From contig WNDQ01000025.1 in NCBI GenBank assembly GCA_009912175.1, positions 1 through 57,558 on the forward strand: 57,558 nt of DNA, in the 5' to 3' direction. The DNA is from Paracidovorax wautersii (GTDB lineage Bacteria; Pseudomonadota; Gammaproteobacteria; Burkholderiales; Burkholderiaceae_C). The notes under the pieces were generated by a model. It saw only the letters and a list, made by a program, of their open reading frames with translations. It had not been told where the DNA came from and searched no databases. Below are positions 1-8,883 of the stretch, piece after piece. Position numbers and translations under genes: made by a program. The stretch's first letter is position 1; the number at the start of each line of letters is the position of its first letter.

Positions 1-252
1 GAAAGCGTTCTCCTCCTCCAGCCGCGCCACTTCACGTTTGAGCCGTGCATGTTCGGCCAACTCCAAGCGTTGTGCCTGATCGTCCTGGTCGTGCCGCCGC
101 GCCTGGGCGCGCCAACTGTACAGCTGGGCAGGCTGCAACCCCAGATCACGAGCCACCGTGGTTACCCCTTCTGTGGCCGCTCGCAACAGTGCCTGCTGCC
201 TGAACTCCAGGCTGAACTCCTGCCCCTTTCTGCCTGCCTTGCTCTTGGTCAT
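1..252 (-). CDS. IS3-family transposase OrfA, partial
   Basis: The first 84 codons of an IS3-family OrfA are visible, starting MTKSKAGRKGQEFSLEFR. It has the usual N-terminal helix-turn-helix (LLRAATEGVTTVARDLGLQ, with LYSWRAQ after it) and then the start of the leucine-zipper stretch (LKREVARLEEENAF) that mediates dimerisation. A good ribosome binding site (AGGAGGTGG) precedes the ATG. In this family OrfA is fused to the DDE catalytic OrfB by a programmed -1 frameshift, but that part lies off the left edge. The protein is incomplete only because the window ends. Confidence 0.85.
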   Translation of the reverse strand, partial: MTKSKAGRKGQEFSLEFRQQALLRAATEGVTTVARDLGLQPAQLYSWRAQARRHDQDDQAQRLELAEHARLKREVARLEEENAF

Positions 253-316
253 CGTCCACCTCCTATTGCGATAGTTAATCGCTTATAGGGGTGTCCGTGA
301 AACGGGGGCAAGATCA
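1..316 (-). mobile_element. Right-truncated view of an IS3-family insertion sequence
   Basis: The left edge of the window lies inside an insertion sequence whose orfA starts at 252 and reads leftwards out of the window. The outer end is probably the inverted repeat at 290-316, which on the minus strand begins TGATCTTGCCCCCG and ends GGACACC, the terminal-repeat style of IS3-family elements. Host sequence would then resume at about 317. The other end and any target-site duplication are outside the window, so the exact boundary is an inference. Confidence 0.75.
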
Positions 317-449
317 CTGAAGAAAGCGAAGTTATCCACGGATTTCTGGATAACTTCCATCTTGTTCCATTTCGCACGACAGCGCAAAACACGGGCGGCC
401 ACAGCTTTCAACGGGGGCCAACTGCTTGTCCAGGCTGGCAAAAAATGAC

Positions 450-560
<111 letters not shown>

Positions 561-772
561 GACAAGTCAGACACCTCTCGCCCGGGCCAGGCACGGTCTC
601 GCTGGCGCGTTGCGCCCCGATGGCCGGGCACTTTTGCCTGCCCGGCACACTCCACTGCAAACAAAGGTCGCGCCACCACTCGAAAATTCAGGGTTGTTCA
701 CAGCGAACCCGTGGTGCGCGAGATGACGGTCTCGCTAAAATCGCTTTCTTTTTTGCCGAAAAAGTCCAATTC

Positions 773-1861
773 GTGTCCCCACGCCTCGCTGTCCTGCCTC
801 AATACCTGCTTCCCAAGAAGACCCTCACAGCAATTGCCGGCTTTTTTGCCCGGCAAGAGGCGGGCGCGCTCACCACGGCAACCATCCGCTGGTTCATCCA
901 GCGCTACGGTGTGGATATGTCCGAAGCCGCCTTCGCGGACGTGCGCGACTACAAGACCTTCAACGAGTTTTTCACGCGCGAGCTCAAGGCCGGCTCGCGC
1001 GACATGGCCGATTCGGACTTCATCTGCCCGGTCGACGGCGCGATCAGCCAGTTCGGCGCCATCGACCGTGACCGCATCTTCCAGGCCAAGGGCCACGACT
1101 ACACCATCGAAACCCTGCTGGGCGGCAACCGCGAATCGGCCATGCGTTATGAAAACGGCTGGTTTTCGACGATCTACCTCAGCCCGCGCGACTACCACCG
1201 CGTGCACATGCCCTGTGACGGCAAGCTCGAATCGATGACCTACGTGCCAGGCGCGCTGTTTTCGGTGAATCCGCTCACCGCGCGCGGCGTGCCCGGCCTG
1301 TTTGCGCGCAACGAACGGGTGATCTGCGAGTTTTCCACAGCCTTCGGCCCGATGGCGCTGGTGCTGGTGGGTGCCACCATCGTCGGCAGCATGGCCACGG
1401 TGTGGCACGGCACGGTCAACCCGCTGCGCAGCCGCAAGATCCGGCGCTGGACTTACGAGACCCACGGCGCGCCCATCGTGCTGCGCAAGGGCGACGAAAT
1501 GGGCCGCTTCATGCTCGGCTCGACCGTGGTGCTGCTCATGCCGCGCCCCGACGGCTTCGGCATGAACTTCAATCCCCAGTGGGCGCCGGAAGGCGCGGTT
1601 CGCCTGGGCCACCCCATGGCCAGCTACCAACCTGTGGAAAAAGCCGTGCACAAGCCTGTGGATAAGCCGGATGCGGCCGACGAGTCGACGCTCGCCGACG
1701 CCCAGCCCGCCACGGCAGAGGCGGCGGTCACCGAGGATGCCGTCTTGCCCTCCGGGCAGGACGCGGCATCGCCGGCCGATGCCGGTGCGCCGGCGACGAC
1801 CGAAGCGCCGGACCTGGCAGCCGACCCCCAGGACAAACCCACCAAACCCCACGCCGCCTGA
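773..1861 (+). CDS. psd: Phosphatidylserine decarboxylase proenzyme
   Basis: Membrane enzyme that decarboxylates phosphatidylserine to phosphatidylethanolamine using a pyruvoyl group made by self-cleavage. The recognisable protein begins VSPRLAVLPQYLLPKK, so I chose the GTG at 773. An upstream ATG at 620 adds 51 residues with no family resemblance. The body shows FNEFFTRELKAGSR, CPVDGAISQFG, YHRVHMPCDG and the cleavage motif LGST (RFMLGSTVVLL, about residues 248-251), where the G-S bond is cut. After about residue 290 comes an Ala/Pro/Asp-rich tail of about 75 residues that the family does not need. Two full DnaA boxes (1633-1641 and 1657-1665) fall in the first codons of that tail, and another at 1331-1339 lies in the catalytic domain. 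Confidence 0.9.
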   Translation: MSPRLAVLPQYLLPKKTLTAIAGFFARQEAGALTTATIRWFIQRYGVDMSEAAFADVRDYKTFNEFFTRELKAGSRDMADSDFICPVDGAISQFGAIDRDRIFQAKGHDYTIETLLGGNRESAMRYENGWFSTIYLSPRDYHRVHMPCDGKLESMTYVPGALFSVNPLTARGVPGLFARNERVICEFSTAFGPMALVLVGATIVGSMATVWHGTVNPLRSRKIRRWTYETHGAPIVLRKGDEMGRFMLGSTVVLLMPRPDGFGMNFNPQWAPEGAVRLGHPMASYQPVEKAVHKPVDKPDAADESTLADAQPATAEAAVTEDAVLPSGQDAASPADAGAPATTEAPDLAADPQDKPTKPHAA

Positions 1862-2530
1862 ACGAGGAGGTCGCTCCTGTCGCGTTGCGGCGTGGCGTGG
1901 CCGGATCAGGCCGACTTATTCACAAGGCAGCGCGTCTTCTGTGGATAAACGGGCGCTCCGCCCTTGACGGCCGTGGTTGTCCCGCCAGAGTGCCTCAGGC
2001 CGGGCTGAAGCCTGCCGACGTCGACGATGGGGCGACGGGAATCGCGTGTGAACCCGCAGCCAAGGCACGGGCGAACGGCCTTCCGGGATAACCCCGATGC
2101 ATCTATCCACAGAATGTGGATGACAGCCCGTCTTTTTCGAGATTTTTTACAAATGGTGCATCGCCATGGCCTTTTTTCCAGGGCATTCTGGAAAAACTGT
2201 GGATAAACACGATGGCAAGGGATGGAGAACCCAAGGAATCCGGCGAAAAAATAAGTCAAAACATATGCTTAAAGAAAATATGAGCACTTTTTTCTGATGA
2301 GCATCAGGGATACGGGTTTCGCCTGAGTTTTGTGCACTGCACTGGCGTTTGCTATGTTTTTTGGTGCTAAACGCGTGCAAAAAGGGATGTGTTCGGATAA
2401 AAACGCCCGCCTCGCCATCTTTCTCCACAAAACTATCCACAAAAAATGCCTGGAGTTGGTGCACGCCCCGCGCGGCCGCGCCCGCCAAGGCATGCCGCGT
2501 GGATTCAGGCCCCCGTCACGGCCCGCCGCC
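1862..2530. other. Intergenic AT-rich stretch with DnaA boxes
   Basis: No supported gene. It contains full DnaA boxes at 1916-1924 (TTATTCACA), 1940-1948 and 2198-2206, and one-mismatch boxes at 2103-2111, 2115-2123 and 2433-2441. The piece at 2240-2310 is unusually AT-rich for this genome (runs such as aaaaaataag, cttaaagaaaatatg and acttttttctg) and could melt easily. It looks like non-coding origin DNA rather than a decayed gene, although a lost 5' end of the rluE-like gene would also have to lie here. Confidence 0.6.
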
Positions 2531-2629
2531 ATGGACAATCGAGCCATGCCTGGACCTCGAACTTATCCACACCCTTCCCCATCGCGCCCCACGCGGGCAC
2601 CAGTGAATCGCCCAGCGCAGCCGCCCCGG

Positions 2630-3034
2630 CTCCTGCTGCTGCTGACCAACGACGGCCGGCTGCAGGCCCGCGTGGCCGACCCCCGGCACAAGATGACCAA
2701 GGTGTATTGGGTGCAGGTCGAAGGACAAGTGTCTGAAGAAGCTGTGGACAAGTTGAAGCGCGGCGTGCAGCTCAAGGACGGCCCGGCCCAGGCGGTCGAT
2801 GCGGCCGCCATCGAGGCGCCGCTTTTATGGGACCGGCAGCCGCCCATCCGTGTGCGGCAGTCGATTCCGACCAGTTGGCTGCGCATCGCCTTGCGTGAAG
2901 GACGCAACCGGCAGGTCCGGCGCATGACGGCCGCGGTTGGACTGCCCACGCTGCGCCTGGTCCGGGTGGCCATCGGACCGTGGCAGCTCGACGGACTGCA
3001 GCCCGGTCAATGGCGCGAGCTGGATCTGCCCTGA
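2630..3034 (+). pseudogene. 5'-truncated RluE/RsuA-family pseudouridine synthase
   Basis: From LLLLLTNDGRLQARV onward this matches the C-terminal half of large-subunit rRNA pseudouridine synthase E: HKMTKVYWVQVEG, the central strands, then REGRNRQVRRMTAAVGLPTLRLVRVAIGPW. In intact family members the sequence just before LLLLTNDG is GRLDRDSEG, which carries the catalytic aspartate, and before that come about 40 residues of fold. Here the in-frame sequence upstream (starts at 2531 or 2546) is Pro/Arg-rich and unrelated, and I find no GRLD motif in the other two frames. The product should be inactive. A DnaA box at 2573-2581 sits in the replaced part and a one-mismatch box (2743-2751) inside the retained part. 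Confidence 0.65.
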
Positions 3035-3617
3035 CGATCGTCCGACGGATGGCCCGCCGTCAGACACGGCGGCTTTGCGCCGATATTTTCGAACTGCCTG
3101 GAGAGTCGGTCATTAATTTCTAGCTAAACACGCCGATAAATCCTGGAGAAAACCCAAAAACTTATCCTTAAAAATTCAGTTATTCACAATTCTGTGGAAA
3201 ACTCAAAGAAGAAGTTCATGTTTTCCACAAACCTTGGGATATCTTGCCGACTTGTCCCTTCTCGCGCCGCCGCTGCCCGCCTGCCTCTGCACAAGGAAAA
3301 ATGTGGATAAATCGATGATTTTGAAGACGAATTTTGAAAACAGGCAGTTATCCACAGCCCTTATCTACTACTACTATTCTTTTTAAGAAGAACAGAAGGA
3401 AAGACAGAACAACCGCGCCCCCGCCCCGCCGTCACCCGATTTGCACCGCCCTGGCTCGCCTCGCACAAGCCCAGTGCCGTGCCAGGGCCCCCAAAAAACG
3501 GCTCCGTCATAAAAAAGGACGACACATTCGTCCGCTTGGCTTGCTTAGACAGCTCGGATACAACTCCGGCGGGTGATTGCACGCAAAAAGTGCATACAAA
3601 ATTGGCACGGCTCCTGC
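3035..3617. other. AT-rich intergenic region with DnaA boxes and CTA triplets
   Basis: No gene is supported. Full DnaA boxes lie at 3180-3188, 3193-3201, 3221-3229, 3302-3310 and 3348-3356. DNA from about 3110 to 3240 is AT-rich (ttaatttctagctaaac, cttatccttaaaaattcag). The last box leads into the CTA triplet module at 3348-3400. The promoter of the potA-like operon should be near 3500-3600, but I cannot assign its boxes. Confidence 0.7.
3348..3400 (+). promoter_or_regulatory. Origin-unwinding-like module 2: DnaA box, GC spacer, four CTA triplets, AT-rich tail
   Basis: TTATCCACA (3348-3356), spacer gcccttat (3357-3364), CTA x4 (3365-3376), then ttctttttaagaag. This has the order and spacing described for the bacterial DnaA-trio unwinding element. 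Four more full DnaA boxes lie in the preceding 170 bases. It is the best single candidate in the window for the duplex-opening site. Confidence 0.6.
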
Positions 3618-3629
3618 ATGGCGTGGGCC

Positions 3630-4715
3630 ATGACTTACGCGATCGAGCTGATCGGGCTCAGCAAACGCTACGCCTCGGGCAACGTGGCTGTGGACAACAT
3701 CGACCTGCGCATCCGCCGCGGGGGTTACTGTTGTCTGCTGGGGCCGTCCGGCTGCGGTAAAAGCACCACGCTGCGCATGATGGCGGGCCACGAATCGGTG
3801 TCCAGCGGCGACATCCTGCTGGGTAACCGCAACATCACCGACCTGCCGGCCTCCAAACGGGGCACGGCGATGATGTTTCAGAGCTTTGCCCTCTTCCCGC
3901 ACCTGAGCGCGCTCGACAACGTCGCCTTCAGTCTGAAGATGAAGGGTGTGGACAAGTCCACGCGCCTGGCGCGCGCCCAGGATCTGCTCGACTGCGTGGC
4001 CATGGGCCACCTGGCGCAGCGCAGGCCTGGCGAGCTTTCGGGCGGCCAGCAGCAGCGGGTGGCGCTGGCGCGCGCACTCATCACCGAACCCCAGGTTTTG
4101 CTGCTCGACGAGCCCCTCTCGGCGCTCGATCCGTTCCTGCGCGTGCAGATGCGGGCCGAATTGCGCCGCTGGCAGAAGGAATTGAGCCTGACCTTCATCC
4201 ACGTGACGCACAGCCAGGAAGAAGCCATGGCGCTGGCCGACACCATGGTGGTGATGAACCACGGCGTGATCGAGCAGGTCGGCGCGCCGCGCGAGATCTA
4301 CAACCGCCCGGCCAGCGAGTTCGTGGCGCGCTTCATGGGCGGCCACAACGTGCTCCATCCTGTGGACAAGTCGGCCGCGCCCTGCGTGGCCGTGCGCAAC
4401 GACCACCTGCGGGTGACGCCGTTGCCGCCCGGGTTCGAGGCAGCAACCCCGGGTGCTGTGGATAAGCACGGCGGTTTCGATTTATCCACAGCCCTGGCGG
4501 CGCAGGTGACCGACGTCGAATACCAGGGAGCGTACGTTCTGCTGGGTCTGCAGGCTGTGGGTAACTCTGTTTACAAGAGCACTTACATGAATGTAGTCAT
4601 GGATGAATCCACTTTTCTGGAACACCCGTTCGAACTGGGTGAGCAGGTCGCCGTGAGCTGGTCTGCCCACCGGGCCCATGCGCTCGCCACGGCGGCATCA
4701 GCGCCTTATCCATGA
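3630..4715 (+). CDS. ABC transporter ATP-binding protein, PotA-like (spermidine/putrescine type)
   Basis: Cytoplasmic ATPase that should drive the importer encoded by the next three genes. It shows Walker A GPSGCGKST, Q-loop MMFQSFALFPHL, signature [15 protein letters not shown], Walker B VLLLDEP and the switch histidine in FIHVTHSQEEA. The last 90 or so residues form a TOBE-type domain, as usual for PotA/FbpC-like proteins. I chose the ATG at 3630 (MTYAIELIGLSKRY). An ATG at 3618 is also possible. The C-terminal domain is coded by DNA holding two full DnaA boxes (4457-4465 and 4482-4490) and several one-mismatch TGTGGACAA copies, read as V-D-K/N. Specificity for polyamines is inferred from the PotABCD-like gene set; other small amines are possible. 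Confidence 0.85.
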   Translation: MTYAIELIGLSKRYASGNVAVDNIDLRIRRGGYCCLLGPSGCGKSTTLRMMAGHESVSSGDILLGNRNITDLPASKRGTAMMFQSFALFPHLSALDNVAFSLKMKGVDKSTRLARAQDLLDCVAMGHLAQRRPGELSGGQQQRVALARALITEPQVLLLDEPLSALDPFLRVQMRAELRRWQKELSLTFIHVTHSQEEAMALADTMVVMNHGVIEQVGAPREIYNRPASEFVARFMGGHNVLHPVDKSAAPCVAVRNDHLRVTPLPPGFEAATPGAVDKHGGFDLSTALAAQVTDVEYQGAYVLLGLQAVGNSVYKSTYMNVVMDESTFLEHPFELGEQVAVSWSAHRAHALATAASAPYP

Positions 4716-4843
4716 GTTGTCCACAGCTTTTTCAAAGCTTGCCCCAAGGCCATGAACAGCCGGCGGGTGGTTTTGGATCGATCCCGGCCTGACGGATTCA
4801 GGTGTTTTGAATGCCGCTTTTTCTTCGACAAGGAGCGATAGAC

Positions 4844-6157
4844 ATGTCCCCCCAAACTCCCGCCGTGCCCACTGCCTCGTCCGCCGACCCGCAGGAACGC
4901 GATGACGACCGCCTGGCCCCGCCGCGCCGCTCGCTGCTCAAGGGTACGGCCGGCATCCTGGCCGCAGGCCTGTTCCCGGCCGTCCATGCGCAGGAGAAGG
5001 TCGTGCTGCGCTACCTGGGCACGGCGGTGAACCAGGACAAGGCCATTGCCGAGAAATTCGAGGCCGACACCGGCATCAAGCTGCAGTACGTGGCCGTCTC
5101 GACCGACGAGGTGACCAAACGTGCCGTCACCCAGCCCAACAGTTTCGACCTGCTCGACACCGAGTATTTTTCGCTGCGCAACATCGTGCCCACCGGCAAC
5201 CTCAAGGGCATCGACGCCAAGCGGGTGAAGAACGCGGGCAAGATCACCTCGCTGTTCCTGGACGGCACCGTGGCCGGCAAGTCCGTGGGTGACCAGGGCA
5301 CGGCACCCAAGAAGGTGATCTACCTGCAGGGCGAGCGCAGCAAGGTCTTCGCCACGGCGCCGACCGAGTGGATGACGCTGATCCCCACCACCTACAACGC
5401 CGACACGCTGGGCATCCGCCCGGACCTCATCAAGCGTCCCATCGGCAGCTGGGCCGAGCTGCTCAACCCCGAGTTCAAGGGCAAGACGGCGATCCTCAAC
5501 ATTCCGTCGATCGGCATCATGGACGCGGCCATGGTGGTCGAGGCCCAGGGCATTCACAAATACGCCGACAAGGGCAACATGACCAAGGCCGAGATCGACC
5601 TCACGATCAAGACCCTGATCGAGGCCAAACGCGCCGGCCAGTTCCGCGCGCTGTGGAAGGACTTCAACGAGTCGGTCAACCTCATGGCCTCGGGCGAGGT
5701 TGTGATCCAGTCGATGTGGAGCCCGGCCGTCACGGCCGTGCGCAGCAAGGGCATCGACTGTGTGTTCCAGCCGCTCAAGGAGGGTTACCGCGCCTGGGCC
5801 TCGGGTTTTGGCCTGCCGGCCACGCTGTCGGGCCGCAAGCTCGACGCGGCCTATGAATTCATCAACTGGTTCCTCGACGGCTGGGCCGGCGCCTACCTCA
5901 ACCGCCAGGGTTATTACAGCGCTGTGCTGGACACCGCCAAGGCGCAGATGGCGCCCTACGAATGGGCCTACTGGATGGAAGGCAAGCCCGCCACGCAGGA
6001 CATCAAGAGCCCGCAGGGCGCGGTCATCGCCAAGGCCGGTTCCGTGCGCGACGGCGGCAGCTACGAACAGCGCATGGGCGGCATCGCCTGCTGGAATTCG
6101 GTGATGGACGAGAACACCTACATGGTCCAGAAGTGGAACCAATTTGTAGCGGATTAG
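4844..6157 (+). CDS. ABC transporter periplasmic substrate-binding protein, PotD/PotF-like, Tat-exported
   Basis: Binding protein of about 437 residues for the PotABCD-like importer. The ATG at 4844 follows a good site (AAGGAG). The N-terminus has a hydrophilic lead of about 35 residues, a twin-arginine motif (PPRRSLLKG) and a hydrophobic stretch ending AVHAQEK, so export by the Tat route with cleavage after AHA-like VHA is likely. The mature part begins VVLRYLGTAVNQDKAIAEKFEADTG, which is typical of family-1 extracellular binding proteins of the spermidine/putrescine group. A 21-base repeat begins at the last base of its stop codon (6157-6177). Confidence 0.82.
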   Translation: MSPQTPAVPTASSADPQERDDDRLAPPRRSLLKGTAGILAAGLFPAVHAQEKVVLRYLGTAVNQDKAIAEKFEADTGIKLQYVAVSTDEVTKRAVTQPNSFDLLDTEYFSLRNIVPTGNLKGIDAKRVKNAGKITSLFLDGTVAGKSVGDQGTAPKKVIYLQGERSKVFATAPTEWMTLIPTTYNADTLGIRPDLIKRPIGSWAELLNPEFKGKTAILNIPSIGIMDAAMVVEAQGIHKYADKGNMTKAEIDLTIKTLIEAKRAGQFRALWKDFNESVNLMASGEVVIQSMWSPAVTAVRSKGIDCVFQPLKEGYRAWASGFGLPATLSGRKLDAAYEFINWFLDGWAGAYLNRQGYYSAVLDTAKAQMAPYEWAYWMEGKPATQDIKSPQGAVIAKAGSVRDGGSYEQRMGGIACWNSVMDENTYMVQKWNQFVAD

Positions 6158-6177
6158 ACGCCCCCCGAAGCGCCTGC
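6157..6177 (+). repeat. 21-bp intergenic repeat, copy 1
   Basis: This 21-base sequence (begins GACGCCCCCCGAAG, ends CGCCTGC) is identical to 16782-16802. Both copies abut a stop codon. Here it fills nearly the whole 25-base gap before the first permease gene. The copy at 16782 continues into a larger hairpin element; this one does not. Confidence 0.9.
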
Positions 6178-6182
6178 TGCAC

Positions 6183-7076
6183 ATGAGTCCCATGAGTCAT
6201 CTTTCTCTTTCGCGGTCGGTGTCGGCGTGGTGGCAAGCGCTACCGCTGACGGCGGTGTTTGCCGTGTTTTTCCTCGTGCCGCTGGCGCTGGTGCTGATGG
6301 TGAGTTTCTGGAACTACGACCAGTACCAGCTCGTGCCCGGCTTCACGCTGGACAATTACGCCGCCGTCTTCGAGGACTGTGGCAAGCTGTCCGACCCGTG
6401 CGTGACGCTGCGCACCTACGCCTCCACGCTCAAGTTCAGTTTTCTGGTGTGGGCCATCACGCTGGCGCTGGGTTTTGCCATCGCCTATTTCCTGGCCTTT
6501 CACGTGCGCAGCGCCGGCATGCAGACGGTGCTGTTCGTGCTGTGCACCATTCCGTTCTGGACGTCCAACGTGATCCGCATGATCTCGTGGGTGCCGCTGC
6601 TCGGGCGCAATGGCCTGGTCAACCAGGGCCTGCTGGGGCTGGGTGTGGTGGACGAGCCGGTCGAGTGGCTGCTGTTCTCGGACTTCTCGGTGGTGCTGGC
6701 CTTTGTGCACCTCTACACCATGTTCATGATCGTGCCCATCTTCAACAGCATGATGCGCATCGACCGCAGCCTGCTGGAAGCGGCCGCCGACAGCGGCGCC
6801 TCGGGCTGGCAGACGCTGTGGAACGTGATCGTGCCGCTGTCGCGCACCGGCATCATCATCGGGTCGATCTTTGTGATCACCATCGTCATGGGGGATTTCG
6901 TGACCATCGGCGTCATGGGCGGCCAGCAGATCGCCTCGGTCGGCAAGGTGATCCAGGTGCAGACCTCTTACCTGCAGTTCCCGCTGGCGGCCGCCAACGC
7001 GGTCATCCTGCTGGCCGTGGTGCTGCTGATCATCGGCGCGCTCACGCGGGCGGTCGACATCCGCAAGGAGCTGTGA
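6183..7076 (+). CDS. ABC transporter permease, PotB-like
   Basis: Inner-membrane permease of 297 residues with about six transmembrane segments, the first at about residues 19-40 (LPLTAVFAVFFLVPLALVLM). The cytoplasmic coupling loop is recognisable as LLEAAADSGASGWQTLWNVIVPLS (EAA-type motif). The loop after the first membrane segment contains a Cys pair (DCGKLSDPCV). The start at 6183 is uncertain because a second ATG lies at 6192 and no strong ribosome binding site is seen; the 21-base repeat occupies that place. It overlaps the next permease by one base (TGATG). Confidence 0.85.
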   Translation: MSPMSHLSLSRSVSAWWQALPLTAVFAVFFLVPLALVLMVSFWNYDQYQLVPGFTLDNYAAVFEDCGKLSDPCVTLRTYASTLKFSFLVWAITLALGFAIAYFLAFHVRSAGMQTVLFVLCTIPFWTSNVIRMISWVPLLGRNGLVNQGLLGLGVVDEPVEWLLFSDFSVVLAFVHLYTMFMIVPIFNSMMRIDRSLLEAAADSGASGWQTLWNVIVPLSRTGIIIGSIFVITIVMGDFVTIGVMGGQQIASVGKVIQVQTSYLQFPLAAANAVILLAVVLLIIGALTRAVDIRKEL

Positions 7077-7990
7077 TGAAGGCCCGACTGCCCGTTTTTG
7101 CCGAGCGCCGTGCGCGCGGTTTCTGGCCGCTGGCCGTGGTCTTTGCGCTGTTCGTGCTGTTCATGTACGGGCCGATGATCGTGATCGTCGTGCTGAGTTT
7201 TCAGGGGCCCGACGGGGGCCTGACCTTTCCGCTGCGCGGCTTTTCGCTGCACTGGTACCGCCAGCTCGCCGAAGGCCTGGGCGTGGTCGACATCGGCGCG
7301 GCACTGGCCCGCTCGTTCACGCTGGGCGCGGCCGTCATGGTGCTGACCGTGCTGCTGTCGCTGCTGGCGGGCCTGGCCTTTCGCAAACAACTGCGCGGCG
7401 GCAACACGCTGTTCTTTGTGGTGGTGGCCAGCCTGATCATGCCGTCCATCATCGTGTCGCTGGGCATCGCGCTTGAATTCCGGCTGATCGACGGCGCCAT
7501 CAAGGGCTTGCTGCAGGCGTTGGGTTTCCAGGACGCGGCCGACAACTACGGCACCGCGCTGGGCCTCTACACCTCGGCCCTGGGCGCGCACCTGACCTGG
7601 ACGTTGCCCTTCGGGCTGCTCATCATGTTTGCCGTTTTCAACCGCTTCAACCCGGCCTATGAAGAGGCCGCGCGCGACCTCGGCGCCACGCCGTGGCAAG
7701 GCCTGCGGCACGTGGTGCTGCCCTTGATCGCGCCGTCGGTGGTGGGTGTGGGCATGTTCGGCTTCACGCTGTCGTGGGACGAGATCGCGCGCACCTCGCA
7801 GGCCATTGGCGACGTCAACACGCTGCCGCTGGAGCTGCAGGGCCTGACCAGCACGGTCACCACGCCAGCCATCTATGCGCTGGGCACGGTGACCACGGCC
7901 GTGTCCTTCGGCGTCATGGCGGCCACCTTGCTGCTGCTGTTCGCGCTGCGCCGGCGCCGCACCCGCCTGCGCAAAGGCGGCGCTGGATGA
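7076..7990 (+). CDS. ABC transporter permease, PotC-like
   Basis: Second inner-membrane permease of the importer, 304 residues and about six membrane segments, starting [16 protein letters not shown]. The EAA-type loop is [26 protein letters not shown]. The start codon overlaps the previous stop (TGATG) and its own stop overlaps the start of the GntR-type regulator (ATGA at 7987-7990). The five genes from 3630 to 8883 therefore look like one operon, apart from the short gaps around the binding-protein gene. Confidence 0.85.
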   Translation: MKARLPVFAERRARGFWPLAVVFALFVLFMYGPMIVIVVLSFQGPDGGLTFPLRGFSLHWYRQLAEGLGVVDIGAALARSFTLGAAVMVLTVLLSLLAGLAFRKQLRGGNTLFFVVVASLIMPSIIVSLGIALEFRLIDGAIKGLLQALGFQDAADNYGTALGLYTSALGAHLTWTLPFGLLIMFAVFNRFNPAYEEAARDLGATPWQGLRHVVLPLIAPSVVGVGMFGFTLSWDEIARTSQAIGDVNTLPLELQGLTSTVTTPAIYALGTVTTAVSFGVMAATLLLLFALRRRRTRLRKGGAG

Positions 7991-8883
7991 CGATGGCGGA
8001 CGGGCTGAACCCCGGCGCCCTCGCCGCGGCCGAGGGCGGCGACGCCGCTGGCCGCCCGGCCGTGGCTCCCGAGCCGGGCCTGGAGCGCGGCACCACGCCA
8101 ACCGACCAGGCCATCTACCAGCGGCTGGTCAGCGCCATCATGGACCAGCGCCTGGCACCCAACACCAAGCTGGCCGAAGACCATCTGGCGCAGGTCTTCG
8201 GCGTGTCGCGCACACGCATCCGGCCCGTGCTGGCGCGGCTGGCGGGCGAGCGCATCGTCACGCTCACGCCCAACCGCGGCGCGCGTGTGGCCCTGCCCGG
8301 CGAACGCGAAGCGCGCGAGGTGTTCGAGACCCGCCGCCTGATCGAGCCGCGTCTGCTGGCGCTGTTCGTGCAGCGCCAGACGCCCGCGCGCGTGGCCGAA
8401 CTGGCCGCCTGCATCGACGGCGAGGAAGCCGCGCGCCGCGCGGGCGACCGCCACCGCGCGATCCGCTGCTCGGGCGATTTCCACCTGGTGCTCGCGCGCC
8501 ACGCGGGGCACGAGACGCTGGGCCGCATCCTGCAGGAAATGGTCTCGCGCACCTCGCTCGTGCTGATGGCCTGGGGACCGCTGGCGAGCGTGGGCGACGC
8601 CGCCGCACCCGCCGAAGTCGCGCCTGCCGCCCACGCACCGGGCTGCCATTGCCACGCACCGGGCTGCCATTGCCAGGCACACCGCGCGCTGCTCGACGCG
8701 ATCCGGCTGCGCGACGCCGGCATGGCCCAGCGCCTGATGCACGAGCACCTCGACCAGATCGAAGCCACGCTGGACTTCCGGGCCACAGCGGCCGACGCCC
8801 ATCCGCTGGCGGGCGTCTTCAAGGATGCGTCCCACTCCCTTATTGATAGTCCTGCCGTCCTACACAAGCGTGCTGGCGCTTGA
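7987..8883 (+). CDS. GntR-family transcriptional regulator, FCD (FadR-like) type
   Basis: Putative regulator of the upstream transporter operon, whose last gene it overlaps by four bases. Residues 39-105 form the winged helix ([47 protein letters not shown]). The rest is the all-helical FCD domain. The metal-binding residues usual for FCD domains are plausible at [11 protein letters not shown] and near the C-terminal [11 protein letters not shown]. Between them sits an insertion encoded by a perfect 21-bp tandem duplication (8633-8674) that yields HAPGCHC twice, followed by QAH. This Cys/His-rich patch is not a feature of the family. The N-terminal 35 residues are low-complexity. Confidence 0.85.
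   Translation: MTMADGLNPGALAAAEGGDAAGRPAVAPEPGLERGTTPTDQAIYQRLVSAIMDQRLAPNTKLAEDHLAQVFGVSRTRIRPVLARLAGERIVTLTPNRGARVALPGEREAREVFETRRLIEPRLLALFVQRQTPARVAELAACIDGEEAARRAGDRHRAIRCSGDFHLVLARHAGHETLGRILQEMVSRTSLVLMAWGPLASVGDAAAPAEVAPAAHAPGCHCHAPGCHCQAHRALLDAIRLRDAGMAQRLMHEHLDQIEATLDFRATAADAHPLAGVFKDASHSLIDSPAVLHKRAGA
8633..8674 (+). repeat. Perfect 21-bp tandem duplication inside the GntR regulator
   Basis: Two identical 21-base units occupy 8633-8653 and 8654-8674, in frame. Each encodes HAPGCHC. They lie in the C-terminal effector domain and create a CHC-CHC arrangement. Confidence 0.95.

Noticed and set aside
620-772. Longer psd start at the ATG at 620
   Set aside because: The added 51 residues do not resemble Psd N-termini, and the family's usual start motif begins right after the GTG at 773.
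698-1852. Long minus-strand frame opposite psd
   Set aside because: His/Arg-rich composition typical of an antisense shadow in GC-rich DNA; psd on the plus strand is clear.
3365-3376. Four CTA triplets as mere chance
   Set aside because: Considered, but the position eight bases after a perfect DnaA box and the parallel with 450-538 made it worth reporting as a finding instead.
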